Shown here: piece by piece, positions 37,960 to 49,026 of the stretch
How the letters are laid out: each line of letters starts with the position of its first letter
Numbering within the stretch: the first letter of the stretch is position 1
NCBI RefSeq assembly: GCF_008932245.1
Contig: NZ_CP034909.1
Location: forward strand, 2,232,001-2,296,000
DNA length: 64,000 nt
Reading direction: 5' to 3'
DNA from: Sinorhizobium alkalisoli
Lineage (GTDB): Bacteria > Pseudomonadota > Alphaproteobacteria > Rhizobiales > Rhizobiaceae
The notes under the pieces: model-generated
Database searches by the model: none
The model's input: only the letters and a program-made list of their open reading frames with translations
Told to the model about the DNA's origin: nothing
Made by a program: the position numbers and the translations under genes

Positions 37960-39780
37960 TCAAAATCCCGCTTTCTTCAGCCCCTCACGGTAGAGGTCCT
38001 TCTGCCATTGTTCCTTGAACGGAATGACAGCAAGCCATTTGTCAACGTCGAAGGTCGGGTTGGCCTTCAATACACGCATTCTGTAGTGGCGCGCCTTCTT
38101 GTAGTTCCCAAGCATCGCCCAGCTCGCTGCGACGAGCCTGCCGCCCGGCGTCTTGTCCTTCATCCTCTGCACAAAGCCGATGCACTCCTGGTATTGGCCG
38201 AGGCTATAGCTGGCACCTGCAGCACTCCAGAGATAGGCGTCCGGCGCCAGCGGATTAAGCGAAAGCGCCTTATCGAGCTTTTCCAGCGCCTCGGCCGGGC
38301 GGGAGGAGTGTATGAGTGTGTCGGCATGGCTGTAGAGCACGTCGGCATAATGCGGACTCAATTGCTCGGCCTGGTCCAGCGAAGAAAGGCTTTCGTCCAG
38401 ATCGCCCTGGTAGAGCTTGACGACGCCCACCTCGCGATGGGCGGCAGGCAGCCCATCACTGCTCTCGATGGCCTCCCGCGCATACCGCTCGGCGCTCGAC
38501 AGAAGCTCTTCATCGGCGCGTGCCGTCAGAAGCCATTCATTGACAAAGGTGCGGGCCATGCCGCTCAGTGCCGGCGCGAGATCCTGCTTATGCTTCAGCG
38601 CCTCGCGGAAGTCGCGGCGCGCCCGGCGGACCTCCGGCAGGCCGAGGCCCGAAAGATGTCGGAGCCCCCCGAGATAGGCGTAATAGGCCTCAGGATGCGC
38701 CAGATAGTCCAGATGCTCCGCCTGCCCCGTCTCAACCCGATGCGTCACTGCCCGGGCAATATGAAAGGCGATCTGCTCGCGCTGCTGGAGGAGGCCGACC
38801 GGCGAGATCGGAAAGCGCTCCGCCCAGACGATCTGGTCGGAAGGCAGGAAGATGAGTTGGGTGAAAAGGCCCAGGTCGGACATATGGCAATCGAGCGCAT
38901 AGGTGACGCCGTGCTTTTCCAGAAAGGCCGCCTTGTCCGTGGCGTCGCGAATGCGCTCGGCCGTATAAGGTGCTACGACCGACATCGAGCGCAGCCCGCA
39001 GAGACCGATGGTGATGTCCTCGATCACCGCCACGCTGACGGCGTGGAGCATCGGGTCGCTGCCGAAGGCGGCGGGCGGAAGCAGGGCGACTCGCGGCACC
39101 GGGACCATGTCCGGCGCACTGACCTCCACCGGCATCTCCCGGGAAAATGCACCGGGCGGCGACAATGCCCTGGGTGAGGCGACCTCCAGCAAAGGGCTGC
39201 GGCTGACGCGCTCGAGAAGTCCGATAATGGCCGTATCGGCCGGCTCAAGTTCGAGCAGGTGCATTGAGGCCGTGCGCAGTATCGCCCGATCGGAAAACCG
39301 CTTTTCGCCGTCAATCAGCGCCCCCCGAAGCCGGGCGGTGAAATCTCGCCGCTTCTCCGCAACCCAGTCCGCATAACGCCCCGGCGGCAGGTCCGCGAAA
39401 GCGAGAAAGGTTTCACGCCAGAGCGAAAGCGCCTTGCGGAAGTCTTCCTCGGAGCCATTCGGCGCCTCGAAATCGGCGAGATCTGAGGTGACCGGCCCGA
39501 GCGTCACCTCCGCTTCCGTCGCCGACAGGACCAGTCCACCGCCCGTCGCCAGATGCCGCATGCGCCAGAGCGTCGAGCGTAAGTTGTTGAAGGCGACGGC
39601 CTTTTCCCGTTCCGGCCAGATCAGCGCCGCGAGCTTCTCGCGGGAGGCTACCTCCCGTTCGGATGCGGCGAGATAGGCAAGGATCAGCAGACCGCGCTCC
39701 GGGCACACGACGACCGCGCCGCCGGCATCGGTCAGCCGCAACTCCCCGAAAGTCTGAAGATGATAACCGCGCCCCGTCAC
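37960..39780 (-). CDS. SARP/BTAD-like regulator with TolB-like and TPR regions
   Basis: 606 residues. An N-terminal winged-helix DNA-binding domain (about 5-75; FGELRLTDAGG, NNLRSTLWRMRHL) is followed by a BTAD-like helical region to about 190. A TolB-like segment spans about 225-340 (RVALLPPAAFGS, SVAVIEDITIGLCGLRSMSV) and TPR repeats run from about 370 to the end (HYADVLYSHADTLIHSSRPA). GTG start. Such proteins activate biosynthetic or virulence genes in response to signals sensed by the C-terminal regions. It lies 17 nt after a small XRE gene and 24 nt before the small YcaO-linked gene; probably the operon's activator. Confidence 0.82.
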   Translation of the reverse strand: MTGRGYHLQTFGELRLTDAGGAVVVCPERGLLILAYLAASEREVASREKLAALIWPEREKAVAFNNLRSTLWRMRHLATGGGLVLSATEAEVTLGPVTSDLADFEAPNGSEEDFRKALSLWRETFLAFADLPPGRYADWVAEKRRDFTARLRGALIDGEKRFSDRAILRTASMHLLELEPADTAIIGLLERVSRSPLLEVASPRALSPPGAFSREMPVEVSAPDMVPVPRVALLPPAAFGSDPMLHAVSVAVIEDITIGLCGLRSMSVVAPYTAERIRDATDKAAFLEKHGVTYALDCHMSDLGLFTQLIFLPSDQIVWAERFPISPVGLLQQREQIAFHIARAVTHRVETGQAEHLDYLAHPEAYYAYLGGLRHLSGLGLPEVRRARRDFREALKHKQDLAPALSGMARTFVNEWLLTARADEELLSSAERYAREAIESSDGLPAAHREVGVVKLYQGDLDESLSSLDQAEQLSPHYADVLYSHADTLIHSSRPAEALEKLDKALSLNPLAPDAYLWSAAGASYSLGQYQECIGFVQRMKDKTPGGRLVAASWAMLGNYKKARHYRMRVLKANPTFDVDKWLAVIPFKEQWQKDLYREGLKKAGF

Positions 39781-39796
39781 GAAAAGCTCAACGGCA

Positions 39797-40156
39797 TTAC
39801 AGCTTCACAAAACCACGACCCGGCACGACCCGCCGGATCGGACGTCGCCGCCCTTTCGATAGGAAGCCTGATGCCCCGCTCATTCCCGCCCCTCGCTTGA
39901 CTGTCTCGCTCGATCCGCCGGTTGAGAACGGCGCATCCTCGAAAAAGAAGGAAAAGTGCACGTCCAGAATTTCCGCGATCCTCTCCAGGCGCCTTGCGGA
40001 GACCCGCGACTCACCCTTCTCATATTTCCGGATTTCCCCGACGGGCACGCCCAAAGCCGCAGCCATCTCGCCCTCGCCCACCTCCAGCATCGCGCGACGA
40101 AGCCGAATGCGGCGACCGACAAAAACGTCGATGCTATTGGGCAAGCTACGCCCCAT
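39797..40156 (-). CDS. XRE-family helix-turn-helix regulator
   Basis: 119 residues. The XRE/cro-type helix-turn-helix spans about residues 12-70 (GRRIRLRRAMLEVGEGEMAA, VPVGEIRKYEKGESRVSARR), then FSFFFEDAPF. A basic C-terminal tail (KGRRRPIRRVVPGRGF) follows. ATG 40156 with GAGGAG upstream is the proper start; the frame stays open for 83 more codons, but those run through a tRNA gene and are not coding. First gene of the XRE-SARP-small protein-YcaO operon, and likely its repressor or co-regulator. Confidence 0.85.
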   Translation of the reverse strand: MGRSLPNSIDVFVGRRIRLRRAMLEVGEGEMAAALGVPVGEIRKYEKGESRVSARRLERIAEILDVHFSFFFEDAPFSTGGSSETVKRGAGMSGASGFLSKGRRRPIRRVVPGRGFVKL

Positions 40157-40375
40157 CCGACGACTCCTCGCGTCAACTGCTGGCTGCTCATGTAGAAGGA
40201 TGCTTGAAAATGGAGAGGGATGCAACCCGAAGGTTAGGTGGTGCACAGGGTTGGTATGTCGCAGCGATGCTGCTTCGGGCGGGGATCGACATGGCATACT
40301 GGAAACAAGGGGGTCAGGGCCGATTGGCTCACCTTTTAACCGACCAGTTGGCAAGACCCTGATTTTTTTGGTGAT

Positions 40376-40451
40376 TGGTGGGCCCGGAGGGACTCGAACC
40401 CCCAACCAAGCGGTTATGAGCCGCCGGCTCTAACCATTGAGCTACAGGCCC
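40376..40451 (-). tRNA. tRNA-Ile2 (anticodon CAT, read as lysidine-AU)
   Basis: 76 nt with encoded CCA. The acceptor stem GGGCCTG/CGGGCCC contains one G-T wobble-like pair; the D arm is GCTC-AATGGTTA-GAGC and the T arm GGGGG-TTCGAGT-CCCTC. The anticodon loop CTCATAA gives CAT. The body and the CTCATAACCGCTTGG segment resemble E. coli ileX, the minor isoleucine tRNA whose C34 is modified by TilS to read AUA, rather than a methionine tRNA. Confidence 0.9.
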
Positions 40452-40603
40452 TTTCGGCGTCAGCCGGCCCGCGAACCAATGGCAATTCGCGGGGTCGTGA
40501 AAGGCTCTAGCCGAAATCCTTTTTGCCGACAAGCCATTGCCGCAATGCCTACACAATCGATAAGCATGGATTGACGGCAGAAAACAACCGGAGAGAAACA
40601 TCC

Positions 40604-41380
40604 ATGATGTCCACACGCATTGCCCGCGCGGTGCAAGCCACCGCCATCGCCGCCGCCTTTGCCGGCCCTTTTGCGGCCGCCGCCCTGGCGCAAGACAACG
40701 GCAACGGGGAGAAGGCGCGCGTGGATACGCCCCGCGGCCGCCAGGCGGTGATCAAGGTCTCCGGCGAGGGCCGTGCGACGACGGCGCCGGACATGGCGAT
40801 CGTGCAATTGAGCGTGGTCAAGGATGGAAAGACCGCGCGCGAGGCTCTCGACGCCAACAACAAGGCGATGGCGGAGGTGCTTGCGGCGCTCCGGCAGGCG
40901 GGCATTGCCGATCGCGATCTGCAGACGAGCGGCTTTTCCATCAATCCGCAATATCACTATCCGCCGAATGATGACGGCGGCAACCGACCGCCGGAGCTCG
41001 TCGGCTATCAGGTGGTCAACGGCGTCAGCGTGCGCGTGCGGGATCTGACGAAACTCGGTGAGGTTATCGACAGCTCGGTTTCGCTCGGCATCAACCAGGC
41101 GGGCGGCATCGAATTCACCAACGACAATCCGGATGCGGTGATCACCGAAGCCCGCAAGGCAGCCGTCGCCGACGCGATCGGCAAAGCACGAGTGCTGGCC
41201 GAAGCCGCCGGCGTCTCGCTCGGCCGGCTGATCGAACTCTCCGAACAGCCGGCACGCCCCGAACCGCCGGTGCCCTTCGCGCGCATGGCAAAGGAATCCG
41301 CCGCCGACCAGGTGCCGATCGCCACCGGCGAAAACGCCTATAATGTCACCGTCAACGTGACCTTCGCGATCAATCAGTAG
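40604..41380 (+). CDS. SIMPL-domain (DUF541) periplasmic protein
   Basis: 258 residues. A signal peptide (about residues 1-28, ending ALAQ) is followed by a SIMPL/DUF541 domain (VIKVSGEGRATTAPDMAIVQ, then YQVVNGVSVRVRDLTKLGEV). Bacterial members are periplasmic or outer-membrane proteins linked to oxidative-stress resistance (YggE-like). ATG 40604 with GGAGAG upstream was chosen; the frame opens 27 codons earlier without a signal-like start. Stands alone. Confidence 0.88.
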   Translation: MMSTRIARAVQATAIAAAFAGPFAAAALAQDNGNGEKARVDTPRGRQAVIKVSGEGRATTAPDMAIVQLSVVKDGKTAREALDANNKAMAEVLAALRQAGIADRDLQTSGFSINPQYHYPPNDDGGNRPPELVGYQVVNGVSVRVRDLTKLGEVIDSSVSLGINQAGGIEFTNDNPDAVITEARKAAVADAIGKARVLAEAAGVSLGRLIELSEQPARPEPPVPFARMAKESAADQVPIATGENAYNVTVNVTFAINQ

Positions 41381-41770
41381 GGGTTCGATGCGCTTCGAGT
41401 ATGGGTTGTACCGCTGGCCGCCCCTCCGCCTGCCCGTCCACTGCAGCGGCTGCGCTGCAGCTGCGGAGTGTGGACCGGCACCTTCTCCCCGCAAGCGAGG
41501 CGAAGGGGCTCGCGGCACCGCCTCGGTCCGCCTCACAGCGACGGCATCTCAGCGCTCCACGCGGTAGGCCGCTGCGGGAGGAAACGACGAGGCAAGCACT
41601 CGTCCCCTCGCCCCGCTTGCGGGGAGAGGTTGGTCCTCGGGTTAAATCCCGAGCAGAAGAGTAAACCGCCGCAGACCCTAACGCATGCGGAAGTACAAAA
41701 AAGCCCCCGGCGCGCCAAGCGTCGGGGGCTCTCTTTTCCGTCAGCCCGGGAAGAGACTGGACGGAGGGGA
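41381..41770. repeat. Intergenic block of palindromic repeats, no gene
   Basis: 390 nt of GC-rich palindromes: CTGCAGCGGCTGCGCTGCAG near 41441, a partial type 2 repeat at 41480-41520, and a near-complete type 2 copy in inverted orientation at 41597-41652 (CCCGCTTGCGGGG, CCTCGGGTTAAA). The two type 2 units face each other. A terminator follows at 41696-41730. Confidence 0.7.
41696..41730 (-). terminator. Intrinsic terminator of the exported-protein gene
   Basis: Stem AGCCCCCG/CGGGGGCT. Read on the minus strand it is followed by TTTTTT, 41 nt after the stop of the small exported-protein gene. Confidence 0.8.
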
Positions 41771-42160
41771 TTACCAGCGGCCGATGATCGGGCAACCGCG
41801 GACATTGGCGAAGATGATCGCCTGACGGTCGCCGTGGCGGCGGCCGGCGACGACAACCTGGCGGCGCGAGATGTCGGCGATATGGGCGCGGCGCAAGCCA
41901 CGGTCACGCGCCTTCTCTATGGCGAGCCCCGGGACGCAACGGCCGCGGCGGCCGCCCCAACGATCGCCACGATCCCAGCGGTCGCGGCGCCAGTCGCGCT
42001 CGTCGCCCCAGCGATTACGATCGCGGTCGCGATACTGGACATCGACGCCCGGTCCGATTTCGAAAACGAGCGAGTCGGCCGAAGCGACGGAGGCCCCACC
42101 GGTAAGACCGGTCAAGCCGACGACGGCGGCGACGGTAGCATTGATTAGGAACTTCTTCAT
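41771..42160 (-). CDS. Small exported Arg/Asp-rich protein of unknown function
   Basis: 129 residues. A signal peptide (MKKFLINATVAAVVGLTGLT, cleaved near ASA-D) is followed by a charged RDRDRNRWGDERDWRRDRWD segment. The C-terminal domain has Cys-Pro and a final CPIIGRW, seen in many short exported rhizobial proteins. GGAGAAA precedes ATG 42160. Probably periplasmic. A role in envelope or stress biology is only a guess. Confidence 0.7.
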   Translation of the reverse strand: MKKFLINATVAAVVGLTGLTGGASVASADSLVFEIGPGVDVQYRDRDRNRWGDERDWRRDRWDRGDRWGGRRGRCVPGLAIEKARDRGLRRAHIADISRRQVVVAGRRHGDRQAIIFANVRGCPIIGRW

Positions 42161-42538
42161 GGCATTTCTCCGGTGCAGCGAAAGTCTCGTTTCAGCAGTC
42201 AATCTCTACGATTGAGCCGACTATAGGCCGGACAAGCTGAACGTTCCCGGAACCCCCCATTCATGTGCTGTTCAGATACGCCGCGCTGTCCGGGCATAAT
42301 CGCCATGCCAAATCGCAGGGGTGGAAGGGCGGCAGCCAAACGCCGGCGCCTTCCGATCGGAGAAGAAACGGCCGCGATAGGGATTTGTTCCTGTCTACCG
42401 CCGCTCGTCGGCCCGGCAGCCGAGGGCGTGGCAGTCCGACGGGCCTACTGCATGTCTGCGCTTTAGAGACAAACACATGCAGCAATTCAAAGTGCTACAG
42501 CGACCCTTGCGCGTCTGAGAAGACGCGCGGCGCCGTAG
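42161..42538. other. Intergenic region, no gene seen
   Basis: 378 nt upstream of the exported-protein gene. It ends in a type 1 repeat copy (42444-42537) next to the stop of the SnoaL-like gene. I see no convincing coding frame. Confidence 0.5.
42444..42537 (-). repeat. Dispersed intergenic repeat (type 1), copy C
   Basis: The reverse complement reads TACGGCGCCGCGCGTCTTCT and ends GACATGCAGTAGGCC, matching the copy at 27729-27835 along its length but with a shortened central palindrome. It lies just after the SnoaL-like gene. Confidence 0.8.
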
Positions 42539-42946
42539 TCAGCCGGCCGCCAATTCCCGTTCGAAGAGGCGGATGTTGCGATAGTGGCTGAGCCGCACGA
42601 TCGCGCCATCCTCGATCTCGAAGACGAAAACGCTCGGGATGGAATAGCTCTGGCCCGACGCCTGCGGAAAGCCGGCCAGGGTCTCGCGATAGGTGCCGCG
42701 GGCGGTCGTGTCGGCGGCCACATGCTGCCCGGATGCCTCGTGCATCAGCACAATGTCCTCGAAGCTCTCGTCGAAGTGGCGGAGATAATTCATGATCCAA
42801 GCCCTGAGCGGCTCGACGCCGAGCATCCGCTGGCCGGTGAGCGGATCGAAAGCGACGTCTTCGTCGACGAGGCTGGCAATCGTCTCGAAATCCCGCGCGT
42901 TCACGGCGTCGATGAAGCGGCTGGCAATCGTCTGGGCGTCAGGCAT
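42539..42946 (-). CDS. SnoaL-like/NTF2-fold polyketide cyclase-type protein
   Basis: 135 residues with the NTF2-like fold pattern: IASRFIDAVNARDFETIASL at the N terminus, and VFEIEDGAIVRLSHYRNI near the end. Members are small-molecule-binding enzymes or folding domains of unknown substrate. It lies 15 nt after the YjbQ-type gene on the same strand and probably shares its transcript. The stop is 2 nt from a dispersed repeat. Confidence 0.8.
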   Translation of the reverse strand: MPDAQTIASRFIDAVNARDFETIASLVDEDVAFDPLTGQRMLGVEPLRAWIMNYLRHFDESFEDIVLMHEASGQHVAADTTARGTYRETLAGFPQASGQSYSIPSVFVFEIEDGAIVRLSHYRNIRLFERELAAG

Positions 42947-42961
42947 CGTCTCCCCCTGTTT

Positions 42962-43384
42962 TCAACTGCCGAGATGCAGCACGACCTCGCGCCGGTGGAC
43001 GCTGTCGCGGTGTTCGAAAAGGTAAAGCCCCTGCCAGGTGCCGAGCGCCATCCGGCCGTTCATCACCGGCACGCCGAGCGAGACCTGGGTCAAGGCGGCC
43101 TTGATATGGGCGGCCATGTCGTCCGGCCCCTCCTGCGTGTGAACGACCCAGCGCATGGATGAATCCGACGTCGGCGGCACCAGGCGGCGGAAGAATTCCC
43201 GCAGGTCGCGCTGCACGTCCGGGTCCGCGTTTTCCTGGATGAGGAGCGAGGCGGAGGTATGGCGGACAAAGAGGGTGAGAAGCCCCTCTGACACGCCCGA
43301 CCCTCGCACGAATTCGGCCGCCTCGCCGGTGAACTCGTAGAGGCCCTGCCCGCTTGTGGCGATGGTGATGACGGTTTGCGGCAT
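42962..43384 (-). CDS. YjbQ/UPF0047 family protein
   Basis: 140 residues, the normal size for the family. The signature stretches TLFVRHTSASLLIQENADPD and GTWQGLYLFEHRD are intact, including the metal-binding His. Members show weak thiamine-phosphate synthase activity, but their true role is unsettled. It forms a probable two-gene unit with the SnoaL-like gene downstream. Confidence 0.9.
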   Translation of the reverse strand: MPQTVITIATSGQGLYEFTGEAAEFVRGSGVSEGLLTLFVRHTSASLLIQENADPDVQRDLREFFRRLVPPTSDSSMRWVVHTQEGPDDMAAHIKAALTQVSLGVPVMNGRMALGTWQGLYLFEHRDSVHRREVVLHLGS

Positions 43385-43515
43385 CCGTTGTCGATCCTGT
43401 TTCGAGGCGCCGCGCGAACCGGCGCCTACCCCTTCTCGCCTGCCCTGCAGGCGACCGGCATGAGCGTCTGGATTGCCGACAACTTAACCGGAACCGACCA
43501 TAGGTGAAAGCACGG

Positions 43516-43869
43516 TCACAGCTCAAGGAAGCTCTTGAAGCCTCCATAGATCATGCGCTTGCCGTCGAAGATCGATTTCCATTCGTCGCCCTGCAGCCGC
43601 GGATCCGCCATTATCTTGGCGACGATCGCGTCGCGGTCCTCGCGGGATTTGTAGGTGATCCACGAGAAAACGACGGTCTCGTCGTCCGACGCTTGCACCG
43701 CGCGCGGAAACGACGTCACCTCGCCATAGGGCACGTCGTCTCCCAGGCACTCCACATAGCTGAGCGCGCCATGTTCCATCCACACGTCGCCGGCCTTGCG
43801 CGCCAGGTCCTTGTAGGCCTCGACTTTCGCCTTCGGCACCGCGACCAGGAAGCCATCCACATAGGTCAT
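43516..43869 (-). CDS. DUF1428 (YbaA-like) protein
   Basis: 117 residues, matching DUF1428 (MTYVDGFLVAVPKAKVEAYK at the start, WMEHGALSYVECLGDDVPYG in the middle). It is an alpha/beta dimeric-barrel-type protein of unknown function. Single gene; no operon partner within 100 nt. The PRLQGDEWKSIFDGKRMIYG segment near the C terminus is the family's conserved end. Confidence 0.9.
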   Translation of the reverse strand: MTYVDGFLVAVPKAKVEAYKDLARKAGDVWMEHGALSYVECLGDDVPYGEVTSFPRAVQASDDETVVFSWITYKSREDRDAIVAKIMADPRLQGDEWKSIFDGKRMIYGGFKSFLEL

Positions 43870-43975
43870 ATTCGTTTCCTCCGTTGATAGACTGCCAAAG
43901 GACGGCTGAGGCCGAACAGTTCCGACAGGCGGCGACTATTTTCGCTATTTTTTTGACGGCGGCGGCCGACAGCTC

Positions 43976-44545
43976 TCAGTTGCCGCAGCCTTGCAATTGC
44001 CGCGCGTAGAGGGCCGCCATGCCTGACGCCCGCTTGGCGCCCGCCTTTGCCGTATCGCTCCAATTGCCGCGGGCATAGCCGCCATGGCCGTGATAATACG
44101 CGATATAGAGCCGGTAGGGATCGTTGAGCGCAATACCGTTCCGGCGGTGGCTTTCGTTGTGATACCACGCGATGAAGCGGATCGCGTCGGCGAAGTCGGT
44201 CCGCCGCGCCATCCAGCGCCCGGTTTCCGCCTGGTAGCGGCCCCAGGTGCCGTCGAGCGCCTGCGAATACCCGTAGGCGGTGGAAATGCGCTTCCAGGGA
44301 ATAAAGCCGAAGAGCTTGGTGCGCGGCGGCCTGGCATTATGCCGGAAACCGGATTCGGTATAGATCGTCGCCATCAGCACGGGCACGGGCACGCCATATT
44401 CGCGCTCGGCGCTCTTGGCGGCGCGGCGCCAATCCTGGAACAGACCATCTCGCTGCTCGAATACCGCGCAGGCGTTCCGGGTGTTTTTCGGCACCGTTCC
44501 GCAGCCGGCCAGCAACAGGAGGACGACGACAAAAACGCAACGCAT
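43976..44545 (-). CDS. Lipoprotein lytic transglycosylase (SLT domain)
   Basis: 189 residues. An N-terminal lipobox (VVLLLLAGCG, Cys near residue 15) marks it as a lipoprotein. The SLT lysozyme-like domain follows, with the catalytic Glu in MATIYTESGFRHNA and AYGYSQALDGTWGRYQAE after it. It should cleave peptidoglycan strands in the periplasm. Near the C terminus are YIAYYHGHGGYARG and Cys186. Single gene. Confidence 0.88.
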   Translation of the reverse strand: MRCVFVVVLLLLAGCGTVPKNTRNACAVFEQRDGLFQDWRRAAKSAEREYGVPVPVLMATIYTESGFRHNARPPRTKLFGFIPWKRISTAYGYSQALDGTWGRYQAETGRWMARRTDFADAIRFIAWYHNESHRRNGIALNDPYRLYIAYYHGHGGYARGNWSDTAKAGAKRASGMAALYARQLQGCGN

Positions 44546-44723
44546 CGCAGAACCTCTCGTTTGCGAGAGATTGATAAAGCGTAAATGTTAAGGATCGGTA
44601 TTGAGTCGAAACTCGAAAGAAGGGAGGCGGGAGTCGGCGGGTAAGCCGCGAACGCCTTTCAGTGTCGCTTGTGCGTCCTTCCTTCAGAGCGCACAAGCCA
44701 TGCTGAGGGGGTCCTGAATTCCC

Positions 44724-44762
44724 GCATCGGCCCGATGATCGGGCACGATTTCGGGCCGATGC
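44724..44762. terminator. Perfect 12-bp stem hairpin downstream of the GYD-protein gene
   Basis: GCATCGGCCCGA pairs with TCGGGCCGATGC across a 15-nt loop. It lies 49 nt after the GYD-gene stop (minus strand). There is no T-run, so it is a weak terminator or a protein site. Confidence 0.45.
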
Positions 44763-44810
44763 GTCAAATGCGCAGCGCCTCGATGGGCCGAAGTAGCACG
44801 ACGGCTCTTA

Positions 44811-45104
44811 CTATCCGAGGGTGCCGATCAGTTCGCGGTAGGCCGCCTCGGGGAAGGCTTTCAAGGTCCGCGTCCTGACATTGCCATAGGTGCCGAGCGT
44901 CAGGGCGAAACGCGCGGCGATGGCATCGTCCGGCGCCTCACAGATGGCGACCATGTCGTATTCGCCCATGGTGAGATAGAATTCCTTGAAGGAGCCGCCC
45001 ATCTCTTCCAGCACCTTCCTTGCCGCGTCCAGCCGTTTCGGGGACTCGCGTACGTTCTTGATACCCTGCTCGGTCCAATTGAGAAGCACGACATATGTGG
45101 TCAT
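44811..45104 (-). CDS. GYD-domain protein
   Basis: 97 residues, whole-length match to the GYD family (MTTYVVLLNWTEQGIKNVRE, then GEYDMVAICEAPDDAIAARF). It has a small ferredoxin-like fold and its function is unknown. GGAGGTGAAGAG precedes ATG 45104; a longer reading with 45 extra residues is rejected because the family starts here. Single gene. Confidence 0.9.
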   Translation of the reverse strand: MTTYVVLLNWTEQGIKNVRESPKRLDAARKVLEEMGGSFKEFYLTMGEYDMVAICEAPDDAIAARFALTLGTYGNVRTRTLKAFPEAAYRELIGTLG

Positions 45105-45463
45105 CTCTTCACCTCCCAAGGGCATCCCGCCTTCGATTGAAAGCGGCAAAAGATGCCCCGATTCGTGAAGGAGCAGAGCAGGCTGGATTGAGCCGGCCCG
45201 TTGTCCGCTCCAACTTCTCCAGAAAACGATGACATTCATGATCTAAGCCGCTTCAACCCAGATCACCACTGAGGACAGGGGGGTCGACGCCTGCGGCGCA
45301 ACGGCTGCTCGTGCACTGCGACCCAGTGCCCTTTGCTACAAGCCGCGAAGTATAAACCTGCAGCCGGAAGCTAACAAGTTGGCGAGATGGTGCAGGGCGC
45401 CTGCCCCAAACGAGAAAAGCCGGGCTTTTCGGCCCGGCTTTTCTCGTCTTGAATTGTCCGCGG
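45105..45463. other. Intergenic region between GYD gene and rpoD
   Basis: 359 nt holding the leader of the GYD gene and, at the rpoD end, the strong rpoD terminator. No gene or promoter pattern is clear. Confidence 0.5.
45411..45446 (-). terminator. rpoD terminator
   Basis: A perfect 15-bp stem (CGAGAAAAGCCGGGC/GCCCGGCTTTTCTCG) with a 6-nt loop lies 17 nt after the rpoD stop. Read on minus it is followed by TTT. Confidence 0.85.
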
Positions 45464-47518
<2,055 letters not shown>

Positions 47519-47955
47519 TTATTCGTCGCTTTCCTTGTCGCAACCGGCCTGCACCCGGTGCCAATTCCGCTCGGAAGTTTCGGGCACGCCGCGTACCCGC
47601 CACCGATTCATTTCCCCTGACGTAACGGGATGTTGTTTAATTCCTAATTAACCACGACAGCGTTCGCGGTTGAGCGGGCAAGCTACGACAGTCCTGCCAC
47701 TCAGTCGTTTCTGGCATGAATCCCTATCCGCCGTACCATGTCGCCATTTCTGCTTGAAATGGTGATTCCCAGAATTTTCGATCCCGTCAAGCTTTTCCGG
47801 TGAAAAACCGCGCAATTCGGCCAAAAACGGTGTTGACAGGACTTCTTGCCGCATATCAGCGTTCGCTCAACATGTAGGAGCAACCCGCGAAAAGACAAGG
47901 GCTCCGCGCGTATTCCGGCAGAGCACCTCCTGTCCCGTTTCGGTTCGGGAATTCC
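47519..47955. other. rpoD upstream region, no gene seen
   Basis: 437 nt between the tdh stop and the rpoD start, expected to hold the rpoD promoter. A plus-strand TTGACA lies near 47833 without a good -10 partner. AATTCCTAATTAACC near 47640 is an AT-rich patch. Confidence 0.5.
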
Positions 47956-48993
<1,038 letters not shown>

Positions 48994-49026
48994 TGCAGGA
49001 TCCTCACTCCTCCGATCATCTGCCCT

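Noticed and set aside
47833..47865. Plus-strand TTGACA near the rpoD upstream region as an sRNA promoter
   Set aside because: No good -10 element at 16-18 nt and no terminator pattern before the tdh gene.
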